DNA from: Membranipora membranacea
Taxonomy: Eukaryota > Bryozoa > Gymnolaemata > Cheilostomatida > Membraniporidae
Assembly: GCA_914767715.1 (NCBI GenBank)
Contig: OU612070.1
Location: 14,959,501 to 15,023,500 of the forward strand
DNA: 64,000 nucleotides
Reading direction: 5' to 3'
Part shown: piece by piece, positions 22,846 through 34,752 of the stretch
Position numbering within the stretch: the stretch's first letter is position 1
How the letters are laid out: each line of letters opens with the position of its first letter
Program-made: the position numbers and the translations under genes
The notes under the pieces: generated by a model
Told to the model about the DNA's origin: nothing
The model's database searches: none
Seen by the model: only the letters and a program-made list of their open reading frames with translations

Positions 22846-25800
22846 ATGATGGACGTGCAGTACAAGATCATCTTCGCCTTTATTTGCATCAGGCTGGTTA
22901 AGTCAAAGGGCAATACAACCACTGATGTCCCCACGCACAACCTGACATTTGAAAGTATGGAACAAGGGTTTCATATGGAAACAGATGTTTATGATATGTG
23001 TCAACTTCCTACCGACAACTACTTGTTTGCGGCGACATCTTGGAAACAAAGTAATAAAGTTTTTATTTTTGGCACCACATACTATGTAACAGAGTGGTTC
23101 GGAGAAAGCTCAGCAGGTAAGTGTTGTCTTTTTGAATTTTAAATTTATGTCTGTTACGGGATTTATAAAATGTTGACGAAGAGATTTTGGATAGCAGTAA
23201 TTGCAAATAACATTCAAAAAAGCAAAATTAATCTTGATTTGATTTAATGACTATGAAGGTAAAAAATCTACTGAATACTGAATCAAAGTGAATTGAAATA
23301 ACCCACAGCGTATTCATAAATGAACTATTCTAAACATTGTCATCTTAGCAAATGAGAACGTTTGTAAAATCACATAAGTACGTGAGCATAACTGTGTTTA
23401 TCTCATTGGATATTATATGTGTGTGGGACTATAAGCAGATCTGCTTATTATCATGACCATAAGCATGACCTCAACAAGCTGTATGGTTAATCTTATTTTT
23501 GAAACCAAAGTTTCTGTCTATTTTGTTTAGTATCTTATGAATGATGTCATTTTTTAGTTTGGTGAGTGATCCAAAATAAGAAAAATGATAAATGGGTATA
23601 TTATTCTATAGAGAATTTGTATGAAAAAGGAAAACATATTCTGGATCATAATTTTATACTTAAAGGGATAACACACTTCTGATCTCTGTTTGGCAGCCAA
23701 TGGAGCACAGAAAAATGTATGTACATACATAAACTCCTTATTTGTAATTCAAAACCCCTTGTTCTGCTCAAATGTGCATTCGAAATTGTAGTTGTGCATC
23801 TCCAACAAGAAATAAGACAACTAACAGAATTGCTTGTGAACTGAAAAAAGCTGATTTTGTAAGCAGTTGTGTGCTCCTACCTCTTGGTTAGTGTCTCAAT
23901 TATACTGATACTCATGAGTACGCATGTGCAATAATGATGACCTTTGGACTTTAGCTTGTTATTTTCTAACAGCCCAGCTTTACACTTTTATTACCATAAC
24001 CGGATATGGTAATAAAAGTGTAAAGCTGGGCTGTTAGAAAAAAACAAGCTATCATTATTGCACATGCGTACTCATGAGTATCTGTATAATTGAAACACTG
24101 ACCAAGAGGTAGGAGCACACAACTGCTCACAAAATCAGCTTTTCTCAGTTCACAAGCAATTCTGTTAGTTGTCTTATTTCTTGTTGGAGATGCACAACTA
24201 CAATTTAGAATGCACATTTGAGCAGAACAAGGGGTTTTGAATTACAAGTAAGGAGTTTATGTATGTACTTACATTTTTCTGTGCTCCATTGGCTGCCAAA
24301 CAGAGATCAGAAGTGTATTATCCCTTTAAGTATGTAAAAGGGCTTACATTCACATTATGCTTCACAACTGGGCCATTCCAAAATTGCTGTTCAGCATAAC
24401 AATTTCATGTACTTCATACCTTTTTTAAATTCCTTTTAATTTAAATGTGCACAGTGCACTATCATTGCAAATGGTAAACAAATGGTTAATTTTTTCTTTC
24501 AATTATTTCCAGTCCTACTTCAGCTAGGCACACCAACATTTGACAAAATCTTCCCAACTAATTATTCTTGAAGGCGACTTTTTTGAATCATGGACAAACA
24601 ATGAAAAACATCTCTTAAAACAATTTTTTGATTTTTCCTGATTTTAGAGCTGCGCCAATACCAAAATCTTATTCTGCTCATACTTTTCAAGTCACTCAAA
24701 ATTCATTGAACAATGCTTACATACTTTTGGACATTGACTTCAATACCCAAAAAATTGGGAATAAGTCTCAATTCGATTTCGTTTCAAAATGTAATGCCCA
24801 AGGGGAAAATATCTATTGCAATGCTCAGCCCGAATCTGGGGGAAAAAAAATCACATTTAATTCACTAAGTGTAAAGTCTTGTTAACCAGGAGACAAACAA
24901 ATCTTATTTTCATTCAGCTCAATAAATCTATCAAGGAAAGTGAAAATTTGAATTATTTCATTATAAGCTTTGTTCTGTCTAGGTAACGTTGATGGAGTTT
25001 ACAGAAATGCTAGATTTCACAAACCTCTTGGCTGCGCGCCACTTGGTCCTGAGTCTCTAGTGATAGCTGATCATATGAATGATAGAATCAGACACATCAA
25101 TCTCACTGATGGTAATGTATCAGGTTTCGCAGAGTGGTACTCTCCTGAACTGACAGTAAGCAAAAATTCAACTCATATTTTTGCGACGTGCTGCACCCAT
25201 ACAATTCTCGCACTGATTTCGCAGGAGAAAGTTCACTGGGAGGAGGAGATGGCAGGTCTTCATGGATCGGTAAGTACATGACTCTTTGAACATTTTCAAT
25301 GTGGGAGATGAATTGATCAAAAAAGATGCCAGTTCATAGAATCAACTTGTTACAGAGGATTATCTCGTCATTTTGGGACAAATCTTCAATCAGGGGCGAT
25401 TTAAACCCGCTCAAGCTGTCTAGGGTCTTTTTTTTCATTGCCATAGTTTGCATTTGATGAGAATGTTTTACACAATCAGCCATCTATTCAATTCTATTTA
25501 TTATCAAATTTGACCTGGCTAGCAAATTTGGCATGTCTGTAGCATGAAAAGATCGCTGCTGTTGCACTGAGTTAAGACTGGACCATGCAGATCATAAATT
25601 GGAACAGATAACCATCACACTGGATATCCCTCCATTTGGATTTTTTTTTACAGAATACAGAATATTTACTGAAGTATTGCTACCAACAGTATCCAGCTTT
25701 TAAGCATAACCCAATCATTGGTTTGTTAGACCAATATTATTGTTTTGAGTTCAGACCAATAACCAGAAACTCTAAACTAATTGCCTCTTAAACCTCTGCT

Positions 25801-28800
25801 GCCACACAGGCAAATGTGTGCTTATTGAATTCTGTATAGCTCAAAACTAATAATCATGATGAGGCTGCAATCTCAGCATTGTCACCTAATGGCTAAAAGA
25901 ATTGCACAAACTGATCGTCAAACTCAGGGTATGAAGTTAATCATTCACTGTATCACGTGGACGTAGTTACGTCTTACTAGTGGAAATTGATGACGTCATC
26001 AGCTAGTGCGTCAATTGCATGCCCTAATTTTGAAGATCAGTTTGCGCAAATTGTTTGCCCATTAGGTGAAAGTTCTGAGATTAAAGCCTCAATAAGTATC
26101 CTTGAGCTACACAGAATTTCAAACCGTTGAGTGAGCACAAACTTGCCTGAGTGGCAGTAGTAGTTTAAACTCACAAAATGAAACCTTTCTTTTGTGCAAT
26201 ATCCAAGTTTCAGCTCTGTGCAATTTGCAACTTTTGATTAATGTCTTCTAATCCATTAGTTCTAATGGCCACTAATTCGTTCACAGATTCACCCTATATA
26301 TGGTGGAGGACTGAGGTCAATATTCACCAGCCATGACTTGTGTGGCATGTATATAGTATGGCAAGATAGTTATTTCTCAATGCGGATTGATTTATATACA
26401 GAGCCTGGAACTGTAGAATTTATGGCTCAATATGCTTTCTCATTAGGTAAGTCTGAAAAGTAAAACTCGTGAGCTTCCATTTTCACCAGTCAATTGCTCA
26501 CAACTGAATATCATGAGACTTTCTAAATAATCAGCCTAAGTGTATGTGTAATGAAAAATTGTGACAATGTCATCATCTGTCCCTGCTGTTAATACACAGT
26601 GGAAGAAAACACTGCTGGAATGAATTGATTACATATCGCAGACAGAAAAGACTTGCCATATTCAACATACAAACTGGTCATAATATATATTTACCATTTT
26701 TTTGCATTCACCATCATTAACAGATGTTCTCCCCGAAGTGCAAAAAAATACCATAATCAAAATAAAATTAAAAACTAACCCATTCCTCTTATTACTTGAC
26801 CTGCTGAAAATAACTGTTTTGATAATGTAAATTTAAATTTATGTATGGTTAATAATGCACGTATATGTGGATGAAATTTTAATATTTAAAAGTAAGTTTT
26901 TGTGTGGGTGAATGACATTAGATTCACAAAGTAAAAAAGCGATGTTCATCGCATGGAAGATCACAGCAGATATAGCGCTTGGGAATAGACCATGAAGTAA
27001 CTCTAGCAAAATATAGAGGAAATGGAAACGGCGAGGCCTGACAATGTAAAAAGATTTAATTCTGTACATAGATATTGTGCTGAATGTCATGAAAGCTGGT
27101 CATGTCAATTAGTGTTGATGTTGACTTCATGAAAACGACATCAATTATAAAATGCTATATGCTTGCAATGATTGGTATTCTTTGCTTGAATTGCACAGTT
27201 TTTTTCCATTATTTAATTTCCGCTCTCAAAAATCATTCTACACATGCTTTCAAAGAGGAACTGCCACTCAGCAATTTCTGAGATCGTCAACAACAAAAAT
27301 TGCAAATGTTTTAGCCAGGCTATTACAGATATTAGGGTGAATTTCTTGGACTTATGTTTGTGAGAAGTCCTATGTAGCAAATGTGTTGTTGGTTTTTACA
27401 GCAGAGGTTAGTTCCTTACAGTCCTGGCCTGAATGTGAATACCCACTTCTATATGACTTCTACAAACTGGGCACAGATATAGGCTCCCATATTCTACTTC
27501 CATCAAATCAATGGTAACCACAAAACTCTTTATTCATATATTGAATGTTCTCATAAATGCCAAATATTTATCATCTGCTTATGAGGGCTGGATGTCTCAA
27601 TTTGCTTCAGTATGCAATGTTCAACTAGATTTCGCTCTCGTTTCACACTATATGATACATAGCTTTGTTGGCAATGACCATGGACTTAATAATAAACCTA
27701 GACAAGACACTATATGGAGCATTAGCATTGAGGCCCTGAGGCACTTAATTGTGGGAAATATTTTTTGTTAATTGAACGTAATTATTTTAAGCTTAAGAGT
27801 CAATAATAAGAAAGTTTTTATTTACAAAGAAAAAAATGGATACTCTGTTGCCAAGCTATTCACACGGGAAGACTATTTTTGTAAAAGTGCACAAGATCAC
27901 TGTGATGAGTGATGATCATCTTTTGAAAACTAATTTTTGTTTCAGTGTTGTAACTCAGATATAACTGATATATACATTCTGATATTTGTAAAGCTGTTTT
28001 TTAGTGGCGGAATGATCATCATCGACAAGAGCAGCTGGTATTTAACAACCTCCTATGACGATGGCCAAATACTAACTAATCCTAGTGATATTTTCATGAC
28101 CCGAACTGACGAAGGCAGTGTGTTAATAAGTGATGGAAGGACTATTATGAAGGCACAGATAGACCAGCCTATTACAGGTGAGGAGCCATTGTAGTAATGA
28201 GAGAACCATATTATTCGTTAACACAGCACAGCTTTTACTGTTTTTTGTCATATAAATATTTTAACCTCGCTTAGATAGTCATTCACCGTGCATGGGCTTA
28301 TTCAATACTACCAAATTATCAAAGCATTTATAATCATGGGAGTTGGTTCCGTGAACTAGTTCTGAATGGTATTAGAAATTTCTAGCCCCCCTGCTCATCC
28401 CTTAAGTATTAATATGTATGTACTGTGCAAATCCAAAAAGAACCGAGTTTATCACCAAAGAATAACAAATGGAGACAACTACTACTGCACAATGCCTTTG
28501 AACTAACTGCCATGCTATATTGTTTGGATCAATCCACCAAAATAGGATAATCAGATGCTTAGATAAGCCCACAGCTATTTTGAAGAGAAATACCATAATA
28601 GTAGATTAGCAACAGGGTCACATGAATAAATCCAGTCAATGAAGATATGTGTTACCTGGTCTAACTCAGCTGCCGATCAAGCTGCCAGAGCCTGAAATAG
28701 GCACAAATCCACTACCTGAAGTGCCACATTAAGCATAGCCAATAGATTGCAAAGGTATTTTCAATGGTTAATAGCAGCTACGGAGTCAATGACAAGATGT

Positions 28801-30215
28801 TCACCTCCAACCAATGCTAGCATTATTCACAATGATAAAGCAGGCGATGATGCCAATGAAGATGAGAAAAATCGAACACTGTCTAGACAAACAAGCACCC
28901 AGAGTACCCAAGATCTGACTGACAGTTCATACTCCTCCTTTTCATCAACAAGTTTGAGAACTACTGATGATGAGTCAGGAGCAGATGACTACAGCAATAT
29001 GTGTAATATTTCCATATCAGGTAGGTCTTCTAGATTTCATTCAAATCAATAGTTATGAAGATTCCCTTTCGAAATCATTTTTGAAAAAAGCTTGAGGACG
29101 CATATACAATTGATCAAAACTTAGAATATAAAAAGACACCGTTGAATCGTCATTTTGAATTGATATTTACTGATTATTCCACACTAAGTATTGACCAACT
29201 ACTAATGAGAATGCTTAAGTGGTTCACTCAGTTTGGTAGGAGTTCTCTTTGAGCGGAGGCAATAAACCTGAAATATATGTAATGTTATTCATTGGTCTTG
29301 CAGCCCAAATAAATAAGGAGGCTTATACAAATTGCACACGAAACCACACGATACAACCTTCTTATGTGAACACCACCTTTGGAGTACACATCATTCGGTT
29401 TTTCATGATAATTCGCACTCACAACTGGAATTTTTCATTGGATTTTGGCGAATAACAGTACCAAGAGTTGAATTAGCATTTGAATGTTTGGAGATTTAAT
29501 AATGATGTAAATCACAATATGTGGGTTCCACTGTTTATTTTACCAAATTTAGATAAACTCGTGAGATTCATGGCGTCCACGGGATGCTTATGCTCCGATC
29601 ACCATACATTTCCTGTCCAGTTTGCTGACAGACAGATGTGCTCACTTTTGTGCTCCAATGATCAGCGCTGTGATGGTTTCACTTTCAACAAAATAACAGG
29701 TAATAATCATTTTATTGCTATTATTCCTAGTAAGTTATATATGAAAATATTTTATATGGATATAAATAAGGCCCTTTATGCTATGCAAGTGGGTGGGCTA
29801 CTATCTTGTGTTTGTTCAAAATCAAGTTTTTTTGTACAGCATTGAGATGTGTAAAGCAACAGCTGGGGTTCACAAAATTAAAGTGAAAAAATGAGAAATA
29901 TTTTAATCCTGCGACAATGATTTAATTTTCTTGAAAGTTTAATATCTAAATTGAAGTCACAAAATTAAATTGGAGAAATGTGAAATCTTTAAGTCCTGCG
30001 ACATGCAGAGTATTACTTACTTGAGAGCCGACTTTCTTGAAAAATTGAGTACAACGCCCTTTATCTAAATTGTATGAATATAGATAACACTTTTTCTCTC
30101 TTTTTGTACATCAGGTAAATGTGTGTTGACAGCCTGGACGGACAAATCCAGTAAGATGTACAGCACCAACAACATGAACAATATCTGCTATGAAAAGATC
30201 ATCAACTGCCAATAA
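22846..30215 (+). CDS. Secreted NHL-like beta-propeller / PAN-domain protein, nine exons, 570 residues
   Basis: Exons: 22846-23116, 24650-24868, 24983-25269, 26287-26446, 27402-27513, 28005-28177, 28778-29020, 29553-29699, 30115-30215. All eight junctions keep phase (1,1,0,1,2,1,1,1). Residues 1-20 are a signal peptide (KIIFAFICIRLV core). Exon 3 carries the clearest NHL repeat: NVDGVYRNARFHKPLG, then LVIADHMNDRIRHINLTDG. Exons 4 and 6 show weaker blades (GMYIVWQDSYFSMRIDL and EGSVLISDGRTIMKAQID). Exon 7 is a Ser/Thr/acidic linker. Exons 8-9 form a PAN/apple-like domain with CLCSDHH, CSLLCSND, RCDGFTFNK, GKCVLTAW and ICYEKIINC. NHL propellers and PAN domains both bind proteins or sugars, so an extracellular binding role is likely. 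The exon 2 donor (CTAA|GTGTAA) is weak; AAAT|GTAATG earlier in that exon, also phase 1, is an alternative. No close relative is recognised. Confidence 0.7.
23656..24333. mobile_element. 0.68 kb nearly perfect foldback element in intron 1 of the NHL-PAN gene
   Basis: The arms 23656 to about 23998 and about 24006-24333 are inverted copies with few mismatches and small indels, meeting at CATAACCGGATATGG. The ends read ATACTTAAAGGGATAA and its complement. No transposase is encoded; the minus-strand frame at 23966-24217 is a product of the palindrome. Such long TIRs with almost no spacer are typical of foldback or MITE elements. High arm identity suggests recent insertion. Confidence 0.9.
25788..26169. 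mobile_element. 0.38 kb diverged foldback/MITE in intron 3 of the NHL-PAN gene
   Basis: Left-arm blocks (CTGCCACACAGGCAA, TTCTGTATAGCTCAA, TCACCTAATGGCTAA, CACAAACTGATC) recur in inverse order on the other strand at 26010-26165 (CTGCCACTCAGGCAA, TTCTGTGTAGCTCAA, TCACCTAATGGGCAA, CGCAAACTGATC). The unpaired centre, about 25930-26010, contains CACGTGG and TGACGTCA. The arms are clearly more diverged than those of the element at 23.7 kb, so it is older. Confidence 0.85.
29304..29455 (+). CDS. Possible alternative last exon of the NHL-PAN gene
   Basis: A strong acceptor (TTGGTCTTGCAG) opens a frame that fits the phase-1 donor at 29020 and runs 50 residues to TAA: AQINKEAYTNCTRNHTIQ at the start, HNWNFSLDFGE at the end, with two N-glycosylation sites (NCT, NTT). 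No phase-1 donor precedes the stop, so it cannot be an internal exon before the PAN exons. It would give a PAN-less isoform. It could also be a spurious acceptor. Confidence 0.35.
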
Positions 30216-30216
30216 A
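30211..30216 (+). terminator. AATAAA overlapping the stop codon of the NHL-PAN gene
   Basis: The sequence CAATAAAC contains both the TAA stop (30213-30215) and a perfect AATAAA. If used, the 3' UTR would be only some 15-30 bases long. The next AATAAA is at 30958. Confidence 0.4.
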
Positions 30217-32896
30217 CACCAACTGCTGACATATTATTTTTGTCGTATCTGGAAACATTGTTAATTATTTGAGCTATAGATGAAGGGAGAAGTTATAATT
30301 TCGATCTGCCTCTTTTACATATTGAGTTCAAATTTTGGAGGACCAGTAAATTTGGGCAGCTGCGCACCTGATATGACATTCATAATATGCAGAAATCAAG
30401 CTCGTGTTTAAACTATCATTCCAATTTGCTTTAAATTTTGCAACCTAATGATGTAGCTCAATTATAGATATATATTCACTCACATGTCCAAAGGAAGACA
30501 AGAAGCCTGATTTTCCGATAAAAATTGTAAGAGGCATCTTTTGACATTATTGATAAATCTTCCTATATCTTGGCTTTTAAAGCTAGGTGCAGCCTGTTGG
30601 ATTCGTTTATTTGTATCCCAAGGGGAGGTATGATTGCCTATTGGTTAGATCTTAAATTGTTAACTATTTCAAATAGCTTATATTATTATTGTTGTGACAT
30701 TTATTGTGATGTCCATAGTAATCTTCTATTGTCAACGCAGCAGGGTTATCACTCTTTAGCTTCGTTGCAAACCAGGTATGGATTGCTATTCAAACGTATG
30801 AGACATGTAAACTTAACAAGGGCTACATAAGAAATGAAATATTTCTGGTTTGTGAATTTTGGTTCTACGTTGTCAAAGCTTGGTCTATCATCTAAAAGAT
30901 CATAAAATCTTTTTCCATTCCCTAGTGAGACGAGATGAGCATTATTGTTGCATGTATAATAAACTCAAAGTAATTAAATTTCATTCTTTGTAATGTACGA
31001 GTTCTGATTATATCTGAAAATTTAATGATCTTTGCATTTTGAAATAATGACAAACCGGTTAATAACCTGAGGAAATGAAAAAAGCTAAGAAAATCATTAC
31101 TCTTTTAATAAATATAAGGCGAAAATAAGCTTCTATCATTATTCACTTTATAAGTAAGGAAAACATGCATGGTAGCTAAACTAACCTTAATCACTGTTAA
31201 ATGTATGCGGTTGCACTCAATGATATGAAATACATGAATATCCTTAAAAAATTTGCTGAAAAACAAGACAGCTCTACTCTTCAAATACAATGTCAGAATT
31301 GAATTACCCACATAAACGGTAGTTGTCAGCACTGACCCAAGGCATAAATCAACCAGATAGGTACGTCTCCCCATGCCAAACTTGACCCTGTCTAATATTT
31401 TCCCCAAACAGATTTGCCCCCCCCCCTCAGTTGCAAAGCTTTGCTTCTAATTACAATCTTGGCCGATGCCGGAAACAATCAAGCTTCGATTGGCCATACA
31501 TGCAAATCTTGTGCCAGTATATAACATTGACCCCCCAGTACAAAACTTTGTCTCACATACTCATGCATTTTTCTTCCACAATATAAGCTCAAGTATATCA
31601 GTAATTTAACCATTCATTATCAATCTGCATTTAGAATAAAGCTGAGATGAAGTTGCCACTGGCCAACTGGAGCTTTCTCAAACATGTCAGTGTCCTCATT
31701 ACTTTTATATGAAACTGTAACTAAAGGTCTTCCTATCATAGCTGCCACAGCATTATTGCTCAAAGAACAAGCCATGAAAAATAACCATATGGCAATGATT
31801 TTTCTAAAATTCTAAAGATAGTGAGACACCAAAACAACTCACTTTTTCTTTTATTATTTTTTGTTTTTCTTTTTTACCTTTCAATTCAATGCTGTAAAAA
31901 ACATGAAACTCAAAAAAATAATGATAACAACTAAATATTGGACTTTCTGATAATTACTGATATCTTTTCAATTTACTGTCAAGTCAACACTGCATAACGC
32001 CAATCAACGGAGCCAAAGCTCAGACGGCGATTTAACTATCAGATGAATCAGATGTCAGGGAAAATATATGGGTGCGCTTCACACATATTTTACAGAAATA
32101 GTGTCGATCAACACCACTGTAATATATTGTTTGACAGGCAGTGTACTTGCCATATATAATATGATGTTAATTTGGTGCCAAACTGACGACAGGTGGGCGG
32201 ATGGATCCAGTCAAATCTGGATGTCAGCATCATGATATCTACAAATAGCAAATATAATATGATTCTGTAATTTACATACATAAACATGTGTTTTTATCCT
32301 CCAAGGGTATCAGTGGCAAGTGGATAAAAAAATGATGTTCCATATTTTGTTTAGTTTTTAGTTTTGCTTGATTCATGAGTGCCACATGATTTGTTATGAC
32401 ATAACGTTATTGAAGTCATATGAAAGTTTAGCTGCTGTGGTATTAATTTTCATTGAACACAGCAAACATTTGATACAAATAATCACAAGCTCCATTGTTT
32501 ATCTGTGGATCATTAGTGTGACATGTTGGTAAAGCTCACCTCACCAAACAAATAATTATGAGGTCATTTTACTGTCAACACTAAAGAAAGCTAAAGGATT
32601 AGCCACACACAAGCCTCATTATCTATTTGGCTATAACTAACAACAGCTTCAAGCACAGTTCCACATCAACCTTCAGACGATAAACATCAGACCAGGGTTG
32701 ACAAAGAAGCTTGGCAAAGTAGAAATAAAAATTCGCCATCAATGCTACTACCAACAATGCTGCCACACGACTACTCATTTAAGAGACTGACTGAGTAAGG
32801 TGACTGTTTTGTGGGAAAGATGGGAGGATGCTGCAATATATCTGGTGAGTTTATTGCAGAGGCAACCACATTTATAAGTGTGTTGGATTAATAATA
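30217..32896. other. Intergenic stretch, no recognisable gene
   Basis: No domain-bearing exon was found on either strand. A ten-base C run lies at 31417-31426. AATAAA at 30958 may be a distal signal for the NHL-PAN gene. The open frames at 30570-30830 and 31105-31407 have no support. Confidence 0.45.
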
Positions 32897-33120
32897 AATA
32901 AAAATAATATCAACTTTATTGCCATTCAAGGGCCCTTTCGTGCAAATGAAAATATGCTTACAAGATTAAGAGTCATCATATCTATTTAGGTTCACCCCTG
33001 CACAAGGTATTGGTGGGCAAGCTAGATTTATGTGTAGAGAGCTCACCTCCATTAACAGCATGGATTGAGACCGGGATTCAAAACTGCAACTCTCAGAATC
33101 CTAACCACTACACCACCCTG
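32897..33120 (-). mobile_element. tRNA-Glu-derived SINE
   Basis: On the minus strand the element starts with GGTGTAGTGGTTAGGATTC, very close to the D-arm and A box of tRNA-Glu, followed by TTTTGAATCCCGGT, a B box with one or two changes. A tRNA-unrelated body of about 110 bases follows. It ends CAATAAAGTTGATATTATT and a (TTTATT)n-like tail at 32897-32925. The anticodon arm is degenerate and there is no acceptor stem, so it is a SINE and not a working tRNA gene. Confidence 0.75.
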
Positions 33121-34752
33121 CCATCACTCACACTGAAATTGAATATCAATCACAACCCACTATATGCATCCGCTGACATTCAATTTTTTTTCGAACAGCT
33201 AGAGTATTACTTGTCACTGTCATCTCATCATCCATGGCAAGTGAATTATCTTGATAATTTCCATAAGGTTTTTTTATTTACCTCAGCTGATCATAATATT
33301 CTGACAACACATTTCTTCCGTCTTTTCTTCGTTCTGACTGAATTTGTATTCCCACATTGATTGAGAGCAACCATATATTTCACTGGTTTTTTTTATACCC
33401 TGTGTTACTCTAGCGATTGTTGAGATGAGGCCTTTCTATTTATCGGGTTATCCCATGCTATCCCGAGTTTTTTTTGTTTATTTTTCACCCTTGCCAATAT
33501 TGCAGTTGCTCATATTTGGATCTAGCTTATGACTCTTACTGGAAGGTAAATTGTTGAAATGTCGAGTAATATTACGTATGTTTTCGGCTAAGCGTCTTTC
33601 AATTCTTCAAGTGACTAGATGCTGCTGAAATAGCTTTTGGTGAGTTTTTTGGGTTTGTCTCCCCCTCATCCGGCAGTTGTTGCTTGTCTTTGTTTTGTAT
33701 CAAAACATAAAAAAGTGCTGTCCTCCTGAATATCTTTGATGAAGTGATGATATTACTCCCGGCTGGTTCTGATTTATTTTCCCTGATTACCAAATTGTGG
33801 TCTTTGATTTCCTCGGCGTTTTTTTTCCCCTTCTCATTGTGTTCTTAAAACTGTGGCAACTCTAGTCATTATCATTCATCACTCTCCGAACGAGTTGAGT
33901 GAGATCAATCTAGCTTCACCTTCTCAGGAGCGGTGCATCCATACTTCTCCAGACTGCTGGATGAAATCTTGTAGGGCACAGTTACCGTCACCAATGTCTG
34001 ACACTCTCTTGCCGGACAACAGGTGCTAATACCCCTTTGACCAGTTGGCTGGATGTTACTCCTCCTGCTGCTTGTTACAACTACCCTCCGCCCTGTCTCC
34101 TTCGGCTGCCTCCTCTGATGATACTTTAGATCATGAATCTCATACCGTATCCGAGTCTTGAACACCTTGATTGTAGCTGATGTACCCTCTTATGATGCCT
34201 GAGCTTCATCATGTCATTATATTGTCCTGCATTTCCTTATCTATCATAATGTCACACAGTGATGTCTTTTCACTTCTGGCTGGTTCTGATTCATTCTCCC
34301 TTTTCTCTGTTAACCTCTAACAATCAACACAACTAACTCCGCTGTTTTTCAAATTGTGACAAGTCTAGTTCTTATTATTCCCCTCAATTGATCCTAGGAG
34401 CCAGTTCAAGGCATATAGGATATTAAACCAGTTTTATGACCATTGGGGGTAACTTGAGGGGAGAGATGTTGTCAGAATGTGAGTCACCATTACCTATCGA
34501 ACATATAGGTTTATCACACTGTATAAACTCACATGTAAGTATGGTTACACAGTTTAATGCAAAGATAAGGAAAAAAAAAAATCTCACACATCAGCAGCAG
34601 CAGGCCAGACATGACTGCAGCATCAACTAAAGCAAAAAGAATGACCTAACCTGAAGGATACTAGTAAGAACTTAAAAAAGAGAGAATAAATAGACAGAAC
34701 ACAATATCACATACATAGTATTAAGATTTAGTCATTGATGTTGTTAACAGGG
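33121..34752 (-). other. Low-information stretch with two related, degenerate coding-like segments (minus strand)
   Basis: Two minus-strand segments share a word pattern: RENKSEPAGSN at about 33780 and RENESEPARSE at about 34295. Between them a frame at 34165-33905 is Arg/Ser/Thr-rich (HQRRQPKETGRR and CTAPEKVK). These may be remnants of a duplicated repeat-encoded ORF downstream of the LINE at 34.75-35.77 kb. No domain is recognised and frames are broken. Confidence 0.3.

Noticed and set aside
23966-24217. 83-codon minus-strand frame
   Set aside because: It sits in the right arm of a near-perfect palindrome and has no protein-like features.
33060-33120. Functional tRNA-Glu gene
   Set aside because: A and B boxes are present, but the anticodon arm is degenerate and no acceptor stem pairs; a SINE body and tail follow.
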